DNA from: Streptomyces sp. NBC_00568 | GTDB taxonomy: Bacteria; Actinomycetota; Actinomycetes; Streptomycetales; Streptomycetaceae | Length of the DNA: 64,000 bases | NCBI RefSeq assembly: GCF_026341855.1 | Contig: NZ_JAPENW010000001.1 | Coordinates: 558,001 to 622,000, forward strand | Direction of reading: 5' to 3' | Part shown: one piece after another, positions 16,550-23,247 of the stretch | Layout of the letters: every line of letters begins with the position of its first letter | Position numbering within the stretch: the stretch's first letter is position 1 | Notes under the pieces: model-generated | Database searches by the model: none | What the model was told of the DNA's origin: nothing | What the model saw: only the letters and a program-made list of their open reading frames with translations | Program-made: the position numbers and the translations under genes

Positions 16550-16710
16550 GGCGGCTCCTCCGGTCGGGTACACGTCGCCGTCGACGTGGGTGTCAGGGAG
16601 GTGATGCGCGGTCGTGCGGGACCGGGACGATGACCGTCGCGCGGACACGGTGTCCACGCGGCGGAGACCGTTCCGGGGCGCGCACGTCCATGCACGCCCC
16701 GGCTACGGCC

Positions 16711-16737
16711 GCCGTGGACCCCGCTCGGGTCCACGGC
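16711..16737. terminator. Hairpin downstream of the amidohydrolase gene
   Basis: 11-base perfect arms GCCGTGGACCC (16711-16721) and 16727-16737 with a 5-base loop, 43 bases past the amidohydrolase stop on the minus strand. A second hairpin with 8-base arms lies at 16673-16702. Confidence 0.65.
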
Positions 16738-16780
16738 TACCGGCCGAGGGCCGTCCCCCTCCGCCGGAGTTCTGCGGTGG

Positions 16781-18157
16781 TCAGGCCTGCGCGGCGATCC
16801 GCGCCAGGCGCTGTGCCTCGTCCCGCGTGGAGCGGGCGATGGCGTCCTCGTCGACGTTGAGCAGGCGGCTGTCCTCGACGACCGGCTTTCCGTTGACGAG
16901 CGAGAGGGTGACCGGGGCTGCGGCGCCGAAGACCAGCGCCGTCACCGGGTCGGCGATCGAGGCGTGCGCCAGGGTGTCGAGCTTCCACAGCACCAGGTCG
17001 GCGAGCTTGCCCGCCTCCAGGGAGCCGATCTGGCTCGCGCGGCCGAGGACCTGGGCTCCTCCGTAGGTGCCGAGGCGCAGCGCCTGACGGGCGTTCAGGG
17101 CGGCCTCGCGGTGGGCGCCGAGCCGGTTGATGAGCAGGGCGTTGCGCAGCTCGGTGTGGAGTTCGCCCGACTCGTTCGACGCGGTGCCGTCGACGCCGAG
17201 GCCGACCGGGACGCCCGCCGCGAGCATGTCGGGGACCCGCGCGATACCGGCGGCCAGCCGGGCGTTGGAGGACGGGCAGTGGGCGACGCCCGTCTTCGTA
17301 CGGGCGAAGGCGGCGATGTCGGAGTCGTTCATGTGGACGCAGTGCGCCATCCACACGTCTTCGCCGAGCCAGCCGGTCGACTCGAAGTACTCGGTCGGGC
17401 CCATGCCGAACAGTTCCTTGCAGAACTGCTCCTCCTCCACGGTCTCCGAACCGTGTGTGTGCAGCCGTACACCCTTGCGGCGGGCCAACTCGGCGCCCTG
17501 CTTCATGAGTTCGGTGGAGACGGAGAAGGGCGAGCAGGGCGCGACGGCGACCTGGGTCATGGCGTCGAAGGAGGCGTCGTGGTGTTCGTCGACGGTCGCC
17601 TCGGTGGCGGCCAGCGCGCCTTCGAGGGTCTCTACGGCGAAGTCCGGCGGCAGTCCGCCGTCCTTCTCGCTGCGGTCCATGGAGCCGCGGGCGAGGGTGA
17701 AACGGACGCCCGTCTCACGGGCGGCCCGGATGATGGCGCCGGACAGGTCGCCGGATCCCTTGGGGAAGACGTAGTGGTGGTCCATGGCGGTGGTGACGCC
17801 GCCGCGGGCCATCATGGCGAGGGAGCCCTGAGCGGCCGCGTAGGCCATCGGCTCGTCGATGCGCGCCCAGGTCGGGTACAGCGCGACGAGCCAGTTGAAG
17901 AGGTTGTGGTCCGTGGCGAGGCCGCGGGTGATCCACTGGTAGAAGTGGTGGTGGGTGTTCACCAGACCGGGCGTGGCCAGGTGCCCGGTGCCGTCGATGC
18001 GGCGGACCACGTTCTCCAGGTTCTCGGGGGCCTTTCCGGGGCCCACCGACTCGATCCTGTTGCCGGCGACGACGATGTGACCCGAGGCGTACTCGGTGTC
18101 GCCCGCGTCCACGGTCGCGATGGCGCAGTTCTCGATGACGATGCGCTGGACTGCCAC
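16781..18157 (-). CDS. Amidohydrolase, guanine/8-oxoguanine deaminase type
   Basis: 458 residues. Metal ligands of the amidohydrolase fold are readable: NTHHHFYQ (the HxH pair), HTHGSE, the histidine in VWMAHCVHMN and the aspartate in VGLGVDGTASNES. The NTHHHFYQW and GVDGTASNESG blocks are typical of the group annotated 8-oxoguanine deaminase; close relatives deaminate guanine or other aminopurines. The product (xanthine or urate) feeds directly into the neighbouring urate pathway. GTG 18157 is chosen because GAGGAAC lies about four bases upstream; the frame is open from 18298. The 160-base gap from the urate oxidase gene contains a palindrome, so it may have its own promoter. Confidence 0.85.
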   Translation of the reverse strand: MAVQRIVIENCAIATVDAGDTEYASGHIVVAGNRIESVGPGKAPENLENVVRRIDGTGHLATPGLVNTHHHFYQWITRGLATDHNLFNWLVALYPTWARIDEPMAYAAAQGSLAMMARGGVTTAMDHHYVFPKGSGDLSGAIIRAARETGVRFTLARGSMDRSEKDGGLPPDFAVETLEGALAATEATVDEHHDASFDAMTQVAVAPCSPFSVSTELMKQGAELARRKGVRLHTHGSETVEEEQFCKELFGMGPTEYFESTGWLGEDVWMAHCVHMNDSDIAAFARTKTGVAHCPSSNARLAAGIARVPDMLAAGVPVGLGVDGTASNESGELHTELRNALLINRLGAHREAALNARQALRLGTYGGAQVLGRASQIGSLEAGKLADLVLWKLDTLAHASIADPVTALVFGAAAPVTLSLVNGKPVVEDSRLLNVDEDAIARSTRDEAQRLARIAAQA

Positions 18158-18298
18158 GACGGTTCCTCGTTCTTCCCATTGGCGGACGGACCCGGGGGCC
18201 GAGCGGGGTGACGACCGGGTCCGTGGTGCTGTCATTGCGCAGATGCCCCCGCTCTCCCCTGGGACTTGACGCCGGCGCACGCGTCGGGGGTCGAGCAA

Positions 18299-18321
18299 GT
18301 AGTCCTGCGGTGCAGTACTAC
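18299..18321. promoter_or_regulatory. Near-perfect palindrome upstream of the amidohydrolase gene
   Basis: GTAGTCCTGC-GGT-GCAGTACTAC: arms of ten with one mismatch and a 3-base centre. It begins in the spacer and covers the urate oxidase stop codon (18318-18320). It could be an operator for the amidohydrolase gene or part of a terminator. Position allows either reading. Confidence 0.4.
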
Positions 18322-19265
18322 AAGTTGCTGAGGTCCACCGGGATGCGCGGCTCGCAGCCGTCGCGCAGGACGGTGCCCTCGATGAGCCCGTACGGGCGGT
18401 CGGCCGCGAAGTAGACCTCGTTGTCGTTCTCGAGGCCGAACGGCTTCAGGTCGACAAGGAAGTGGTGCTTGTTCGGGAGCGAGAAGCGGACCTCGTCGAT
18501 CTCGCTGCGGTTGTTGATGATCCGCGAGCCCATTTGGTACAGGGTCTGCTGGAGGGAGAGGGAGTACGTCTCCGCGAAGGCCTGGAGCATGTGCTTCCTG
18601 ACCTGGTCGTAGGACTTCTCCCAGTTGGGCATCTTCTGCTCGTCGCCGGTCCAGTTGAAGCGCCAGCGGCCGGAGACCTGGGTGGCCAGGATGCGGTCGT
18701 ACGCCTCCTGGAGCGTCGTGTACTTGTCCTTGACGTAGCCCCAGAACTCGGAGTTCGTCGAGTTCATCACGACGAGGTCCTTCAGGCCCGAGATGACCTC
18801 CCAGGTCTCACCGTCGTAGGTGATCTGGGTGACGCGGGTCTCCTGGCCCTTGCGGACGAAGGAGTGCTTGACCTCGTCCGCGCCGATGAACCGGGAGTTG
18901 GCGTCCGAGGCCTCGATCCGCTCCCAGGCGTACTCCTCGATACGGATGCGTGCCCGCTTGATCGGCTCCTGGCTGGTCACGAAGTGCCGGGCCAGATGGA
19001 TGCCGAACTGCTCGGCGGACTCGATGCCGTACTCCTTGGCGAAGGCGTACACCGTGTTCTTGGTGGTGTCCGTGGGCAGGACGTTCGCGTTGGAGCCCGA
19101 GAGGTGGACCTCCTGCATGTCGCCGCTCAGCGCGACGGACACGTTCAGGTCCTTGATGTGGTGCGTGTCGCCGTCGCGGGTGATCTTGACGACGCGGTTC
19201 TCGGCCTTGCCGTACTGGTTCTGTCCCAGCATCACAGGGTGGGCGCGGCGGGAATTGTCGGTCAT
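18318..19265 (-). CDS. Urate oxidase (uricase)
   Basis: 315 residues, usual uricase length. It oxidises urate with O2 to 5-hydroxyisourate and H2O2, without a cofactor. Landmarks: LGQNQYGKAENRVVKI with the active-site lysine, VLPTDTTKNTVYAFAKE with the catalytic threonine, ARHFVTSQEPIKRARI, the MNSTNSEFWGYVKDKYTTL block and the C-terminal LPNKHHFLVDLKPFGL. ATG 19265 has GAGGGAG upstream. Five bases separate it from the 5-hydroxyisourate hydrolase stop, so uraD, uraH and uricase form one operon in the order opposite to the chemistry. Transcription probably starts at the promoter at 20223-20252. Confidence 0.95.
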   Translation of the reverse strand: MTDNSRRAHPVMLGQNQYGKAENRVVKITRDGDTHHIKDLNVSVALSGDMQEVHLSGSNANVLPTDTTKNTVYAFAKEYGIESAEQFGIHLARHFVTSQEPIKRARIRIEEYAWERIEASDANSRFIGADEVKHSFVRKGQETRVTQITYDGETWEVISGLKDLVVMNSTNSEFWGYVKDKYTTLQEAYDRILATQVSGRWRFNWTGDEQKMPNWEKSYDQVRKHMLQAFAETYSLSLQQTLYQMGSRIINNRSEIDEVRFSLPNKHHFLVDLKPFGLENDNEVYFAADRPYGLIEGTVLRDGCEPRIPVDLSNL

Positions 19266-19270
19266 GTCTG

Positions 19271-19672
19271 CTAGCTCCCTCGGTAAACGGAGTAGCCGAA
19301 CGGGTTGAGCAGCAGCGGTACGTGGTAGTGCTCGCCCGGCCTGACGGCGAAGGTGATCGTCACCTCGGGGAAGAACGTCTCGCTGTCCCGATTCGCGGGG
19401 GCGTCCTGCTGCGCATCGGCTTGCTGTGTCGCTGGATCCGACTCGAAGTACCGCTCGACCGCGAAGTCGAGCCGTACATGGGTCGTGCCCTCCGGCAGCG
19501 CCGGAAGGTCCTTGCACCGGCCGTCCGCGTCGGTCGCGGAACCGCCGAGCGCCTGCCAGTCGGCCTCGCGCCCGGCGCGGGCGGCGAGCTGGACGGCGAC
19601 GCCCTCGGCGGGGCGGCCGACGCTGGTGTCCAGGATGTGGGTGGACACGGAGGCGGTGGTGTCGGTGCTCAT
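19271..19672 (-). CDS. uraH: 5-hydroxyisourate hydrolase (transthyretin-like)
   Basis: 133 residues. It has the family N-terminal block STHILDTSVGRPAEGVAVQL, with the catalytic histidine in THILD, and the C-terminal signature tetrapeptide YRGS. It opens the purine ring of 5-hydroxyisourate to OHCU. A short Gln/Ala-rich insertion (DPATQQADAQQDAPANRDSE, about residues 79-98) makes it longer than the 110-115 residues typical of bacteria. Its ATG overlaps the stop of the OHCU decarboxylase gene (ATGA). Confidence 0.94.
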   Translation of the reverse strand: MSTDTTASVSTHILDTSVGRPAEGVAVQLAARAGREADWQALGGSATDADGRCKDLPALPEGTTHVRLDFAVERYFESDPATQQADAQQDAPANRDSETFFPEVTITFAVRPGEHYHVPLLLNPFGYSVYRGS

Positions 19673-20184
19673 GCCTCTTCTTCCTGTACGAGACGGCCGA
19701 GCCGGATGCGGTTGATCTTCCCCAGTTCGACGCGGACGATCTCACGCTCCCGCTCGGCCGAGTTGCCGATCCGTTCCTTGACCGCGTCGCGCATCTGCTC
19801 GCCGGTCCGGCCGGTGGCGCAGATGAGGAAGACGTGGCCGAACTTCTCCTGGTAGGCCAGGTTCAGTTCGAGCATCTCCTCCTTGAGTTCCCCGGAGGCG
19901 CCGGCCATGCCGCGCTGTTCCCGGGAGGAGGTCGGATCGCCGGGTTTCGGGCGCCCGATGGGCGGGTGCCCGGCCATCGCCTCGGCCAGGTCCGCGTCTG
20001 TCAGCTCGGCCATGGCGGCGTCGCTCGCGGCGAACAGGTCGTCGGCGGTGGCGCAGGGGCGGGCGGCGAGCAGCCGCTCGGCCCATGCCCGGGAGGCGCA
20101 GGCCTCGTGCAGGGCGGCGAAGGCCGCGCGCTCCTCCAGGGCGTTGAAGCGGGCGAGGCCGCCAGGTGTCGGACTCGACGTCAC
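19669..20184 (-). CDS. uraD: OHCU decarboxylase (2-oxo-4-hydroxy-4-carboxy-5-ureidoimidazoline decarboxylase)
   Basis: 171 residues. It removes CO2 from OHCU to give S-allantoin, the third step from urate. The active-site histidine is in AMAGHPPIG, followed by SSREQRGMAGA and the conserved ELNLAYQEKFGHVFLICATGRT. GTG 20184 is chosen because GGAGG lies six bases upstream; an ATG at 20247 would extend into the promoter. It is the first gene of the uraD-uraH-uricase operon. A promoter with an overlapping palindrome lies 39-79 bases upstream. Confidence 0.93.
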   Translation of the reverse strand: MTSSPTPGGLARFNALEERAAFAALHEACASRAWAERLLAARPCATADDLFAASDAAMAELTDADLAEAMAGHPPIGRPKPGDPTSSREQRGMAGASGELKEEMLELNLAYQEKFGHVFLICATGRTGEQMRDAVKERIGNSAEREREIVRVELGKINRIRLGRLVQEEEA

Positions 20185-20222
20185 GGGAGCCTCCGTGGCC
20201 TTGTGCTGGACGGGCTGCGGAT

Positions 20223-20263
20223 CAGCTAACGCCCTCAGAAACACCACGTCAACACTTTGTTGA
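20223..20263 (-). promoter_or_regulatory. Promoter and overlapping palindromic operator of the urate operon
   Basis: Read on the minus strand: -35 TTGACG (20247-20252), 18-base spacer, -10 TAGCTG (20223-20228). The palindrome TCAACA-AAG-TGTTGA (20249-20263) covers the first four bases of the -35 box, so a bound protein should block RNA polymerase. The same palindrome, with one central base changed, sits in the same place at the catalase promoter (23130-23144). Confidence 0.7.
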
Positions 20264-20314
20264 AAACTTCGGGTTACAAAAACCGCCGCCCGATCGAGCC
20301 GGACGGCGGCGGGT

Positions 20315-20338
20315 GACGGCAGGCGGACCCCTGCCGTC
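20315..20338. terminator. Hairpin downstream of the HTH gene
   Basis: Perfect 9-base arms GACGGCAGG (20315-20323) and 20330-20338 around a 6-base loop, 21 bases after the stop of the minus-strand HTH gene. A second, weaker CCGCCG/CGGCGG pairing lies at 20283-20309. Confidence 0.6.
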
Positions 20339-20358
20339 CTGAGACGCGTTTGCGCTGG

Positions 20359-20727
20359 TCAGGCGTCCTTTTCGCGATTCAGATAGTTGTAGACGGTGAA
20401 CCGGCTCACGCCGAGCGCGGTCGCCACCGTCTCCACACCGTGCCGCACGGAAAAGGCCCCGCGCGCTTCCAGTATGCGCACGATCTCCTGCTTGGCCTTG
20501 CGGTCGAGCTCCGCGAGCGGCTTGCCCCGCTTGCGCTCCAGGGCGGCGAGGATGTGGTCGAGCGAGTCGGCGAGCTGGGGCAGGCGCACGGCGACGACGT
20601 CCGCGCCCTCCCAGGACAGCACGACGTCGTCGACGCCGGCCTGCTCGGGCGCCAGCATCTCGCCCCCCATGGCGTCGACCAGCGGCTTGACCGCCGCGAC
20701 GAAGGGGTCGTCCCCGATTCCGGTCAC
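20359..20727 (-). CDS. Helix-turn-helix regulator, YheO/DauR-type C-terminal domain
   Basis: 122 residues from GTG 20727. The C-terminal third (about residues 72-120) is an HTH similar to those of YheO/DauR proteins: LDRKAKQEIVRILEARGAFSVRHGVETVATALGVSRFTVYNYLNR. The N-terminal half (DDPFVAAVKPLVDAMGGEML) is short and may be a reduced sensor part. Its start overlaps the stop of the thiamine-binding-fold gene (GTGA). Its place between the urate and glyoxylate genes makes it a candidate regulator of one of the two operators seen here, but that is inference. Confidence 0.78.
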   Translation of the reverse strand: MTGIGDDPFVAAVKPLVDAMGGEMLAPEQAGVDDVVLSWEGADVVAVRLPQLADSLDHILAALERKRGKPLAELDRKAKQEIVRILEARGAFSVRHGVETVATALGVSRFTVYNYLNREKDA

Positions 20728-20984
20728 TTATCGCCCTCCCCGGCGGCGCCCACGACGTTCACCTGGAGGGAGACGCGGGTGGCGCCCGCCTCCAGAGCCT
20801 TGCGCAGCAGATCGTCGACGGCGGTGAGCACGGCGTCCGCGCCGCCTTCCGCGGTGTTGCCGAACGGGCCGACGTCCACGGCATCCAGTTCGGCCGCCTC
20901 GATGACCTCACGGGCGACCAGCGCGTGCCGCGGCGCCTCGTCGAGGTCGAAGGGCTCGGTCGTGAACTCCACTCTCAATCGCAC
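20724..20984 (-). CDS. MTH1187/YkoF-like thiamine-binding-fold protein
   Basis: 86 residues from GTG 20984: MRLRVEFTTEPFDLDEAPRH, then DVGPFGNTAEGGADAVLTAV and ATRVSLQVNVVG. This alternation of strand, helix and closing strand resembles the small ferredoxin-like Thiamine_BP/MTH1187 proteins, which bind small ligands as oligomers. Function in purine metabolism is not established. It is translationally coupled to the downstream HTH gene, so it may supply the ligand-sensing part that the small HTH protein lacks; this is speculation from context. Confidence 0.6.
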   Translation of the reverse strand: MRLRVEFTTEPFDLDEAPRHALVAREVIEAAELDAVDVGPFGNTAEGGADAVLTAVDDLLRKALEAGATRVSLQVNVVGAAGEGDK

Positions 20985-21101
20985 GGGCTCAACCTACTGC
21001 GCGCCCCGGACATCCCGGCATCCCCCTCGGGCCCGAGCCGGTCACCCGGACGGCTTCGCCCTCGGCACCCCCTTGACAAGGTCCGACACCCGACGGCAAT
21101 C

Positions 21102-21137
21102 TTCCATTAAGCAGAAACGAACTTCCGCAATACGGAA
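21102..21137 (+). promoter_or_regulatory. Composite two-site operator of hyi-glxR
   Basis: Proximal perfect palindrome TTCCG-CAATA-CGGAA at 21123-21137, and a diverged copy TTCCATTAAGCAGAA at 21102-21116. The centres are 21 bases apart. The same arrangement, with the proximal 15 bases identical, precedes gcl (28691-28726). A TTGACA box at 21073-21078 could be the -35; the -10 is weak (CAATCT, 21097-21102). The pattern fits an IclR-type allantoin/glyoxylate regulator such as AllR, described for Streptomyces; its gene is not in the window. Confidence 0.75.
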
Positions 21138-21200
21138 TCACCTCGAACCGCCGGCCCGGCCGACAGCACGGCCGCCAGTACGGAAGGGAGCGCCGAACCC

Positions 21201-22040
21201 ATGGGATTCGCGGACCAGCGCTTCAACGTCAACCTGTCGATCCTCTTCACGGAACTCCCGCTCCTGGAGCGCCCGGCGGCCGCCGCCGCGGCGGGCTTCA
21301 CCGCGGTCGAGCTGTGGTGGCCCTGGGTCGACTCCCCCACCCCGGAGCAGGCCGAGCTCGACGCCCTGAAGAAGGCGATCGAGGACGCGGGCGTCCGGCT
21401 GACGGGGCTGAACTTCTACGCCGGACAGTTGCCCGGCCCCGACCGGGGCGCCCTGTCGATCCCCGGTGAGGAGTCGGAGAGGTTCCGCGCCAACATCGAC
21501 GTGGCCGCCGACTTCGCCGCGTCGCTGGGCTGCGGGGCGCTCAACGCCCTGTACGGCAACCGCGTCGAGGGCGTGGACCCGGCCGAGCAGGACGCGCTCG
21601 CCCTGGAGAACCTGGTTCTCGCGGCCCGGGCCGCGGACCGGATCGGCGCGATCCTTCTCGTCGAGACCCTCAACCGGCCGGAGTCACCGCTGTACCCGCT
21701 GGTGACCGCCCCGGCCGGCGTCGGCATCGTCGACAAGGTCAACCGGGCGACCGGCCTCGGCAACGCCAGGTTCCTCATGGACCTGTACCACCTCTCCATG
21801 AACGGCGAGGACCTGCCGCAGGTGATCGCCGCCTACGCCGACCGGACCGGCCATGTGCAGATCGCCGACAACCCCGGCCGCGGCGCCCCGGGCACCGGCA
21901 CCCTCCCGCTGGAGGAACTCCTCGACCAGCTGGCCAAGGCCGGTTACGAGGGCTGGGTCGGCCTGGAGTACAAGCCGGGCGACCGGCCGAGCGCGGAGGC
22001 CTTCGACTGGCTGCCCGCCGACGTCCGGGCCGCCCGCTGA
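21201..22040 (+). CDS. hyi: Hydroxypyruvate isomerase
   Basis: 279 residues, a TIM-barrel of the xylose isomerase-like family. It interconverts hydroxypyruvate and tartronate semialdehyde. Landmarks: QRFNVNLSILFTELPLLERP opening, GLNFYAGQLPGPDRG, the metal ligand glutamate in ILLVETLNRPESPLY, FLMDLYHLSMNGEDL, HVQIADNPGRGAPGTG and GWVGLEYKPG. GGAAGGGAG lies about nine bases before ATG 21201. It is first in an operon with glxR (45 bases apart), under the composite operator at 21102-21137. Confidence 0.93.
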   Translation: MGFADQRFNVNLSILFTELPLLERPAAAAAAGFTAVELWWPWVDSPTPEQAELDALKKAIEDAGVRLTGLNFYAGQLPGPDRGALSIPGEESERFRANIDVAADFAASLGCGALNALYGNRVEGVDPAEQDALALENLVLAARAADRIGAILLVETLNRPESPLYPLVTAPAGVGIVDKVNRATGLGNARFLMDLYHLSMNGEDLPQVIAAYADRTGHVQIADNPGRGAPGTGTLPLEELLDQLAKAGYEGWVGLEYKPGDRPSAEAFDWLPADVRAAR

Positions 22041-22085
22041 GCGGCACCCCCGAACACGCAGCAGAGATTCCAGAGAGGCACCCTC

Positions 22086-22982
22086 ATGAGCAACGACAAC
22101 CTCCCCAAGGTGGCCTGGATCGGTCTCGGCATCATGGGCTCGCCCATGTCGGAGAACCTGATCAAGGCCGGGTACGACGTCACCGGCTTCACGCTGGAGC
22201 AGGACAAGCTGGAGCGCCTGGCCGCCGCGGGCGGCACGGCCGCCGCCTCGATCGCCGAGGCCGTGCGTGACGCCGACGTGGTGATCACGATGGTGCCCGC
22301 CTCCCCGCAGGTCGAGGCCATCGCGTACGGCCCCGACGGCATCCTGGAGAACGTGAGGTCCGGCGCGCTGCTGGTCGACATGTCCTCGATCACCCCGCAG
22401 ACCTCGGTCGACCTGGCGAAGGCGGCGAGGGACAAGGGCGTCCGCGTCCTCGACGCCCCCGTGTCCGGCGGCGAGGCCGGTGCGATCGAGGCCGTACTGT
22501 CGATCATGGTCGGCGGCGAGCAGGCCGACTTCGACGAGGCGGAGCCGATCTTCGAGGCGCTCGGCAGGACCATCGTGCTGTGCGGTCCGCACGGCTCGGG
22601 CCAGACCGTGAAGGCGGCCAACCAGCTGATCGTCGCCGTGAACATCCAGGCGTGCGCCGAGGCCGTGGTCTTCCTGGAGAAGTCCGGCGTGGACCTCAAG
22701 GCCGCACTCGACGTCCTCGGCGGCGGGCTCGCGGGCTCCACCGTGCTGGCCCGCAAGAAGGACAACTTCCTGAACCGCGACTTCAAGCCCGGCTTCCGCA
22801 TCGACCTGCACCACAAGGACATGGGCATCGTCACGGACGCCGCCCGCACCGTCGGTGCCGCGCTTCCGGTCGGCGCCGTGGTCGCCCAGCTCGTCGCCGC
22901 CCTGCGCGCCCAGGGCGACGGCGGACTGGACCACTCCGCGCTGCTGCGCGCTGTCGAGCGCCTCTCCGGCGCCCGGATCTGA
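22086..22982 (+). CDS. glxR: 2-hydroxy-3-oxopropionate (tartronate semialdehyde) reductase
   Basis: 298 residues, full-length beta-hydroxyacid dehydrogenase. The N-terminal NAD(P)-binding block is WIGLGIMGSPMSENLIKAGY, the substrate-binding block is LDAPVSGGEAGA, and the catalytic lysine lies in SGQTVKAANQLIVAVN. It reduces tartronate semialdehyde made by Gcl to D-glycerate, which enters glycolysis after phosphorylation. It follows hyi by 45 bases with an AGAGAGG ribosome-binding site. A 265-base gap to catalase holds that gene's own promoter. Confidence 0.93.
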   Translation: MSNDNLPKVAWIGLGIMGSPMSENLIKAGYDVTGFTLEQDKLERLAAAGGTAAASIAEAVRDADVVITMVPASPQVEAIAYGPDGILENVRSGALLVDMSSITPQTSVDLAKAARDKGVRVLDAPVSGGEAGAIEAVLSIMVGGEQADFDEAEPIFEALGRTIVLCGPHGSGQTVKAANQLIVAVNIQACAEAVVFLEKSGVDLKAALDVLGGGLAGSTVLARKKDNFLNRDFKPGFRIDLHHKDMGIVTDAARTVGAALPVGAVVAQLVAALRAQGDGGLDHSALLRAVERLSGARI

Positions 22983-23129
22983 ACCACGGCTGGAACCGGC
23001 GGGGAGCCGGCCGACGACCGGCCGGACCCTGCCCGGGCCCCCCGACTTCCAGGCCCCTGACTTCCGGGCCGCGGCGGCGCTGACACCTGTCCTGTCGCGC
23101 CCAGGCGCCGCCGCGGCCCGGATCCGCCT

Positions 23130-23170
23130 TCAACAAACTGTTGACGTCCAGTTCACCCCGAACCTAGGCT
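23130..23170 (+). promoter_or_regulatory. Promoter and overlapping palindromic operator of catalase
   Basis: -35 TTGACG (23141-23146), 18-base spacer, -10 TAGGCT (23165-23170). The palindrome TCAACA-AAC-TGTTGA (23130-23144) overlaps the -35 box exactly as at the urate operon, and the spacer length is the same. Both promoters therefore look like targets of one repressor. Confidence 0.7.
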
Positions 23171-23247
23171 CCACCAAGCGGTAGATGTCCACATAGCGGA
23201 AGAGGGTTTCCGCTGATCCCGCTGCCCTCTCGTACGGAAGGTCCACG

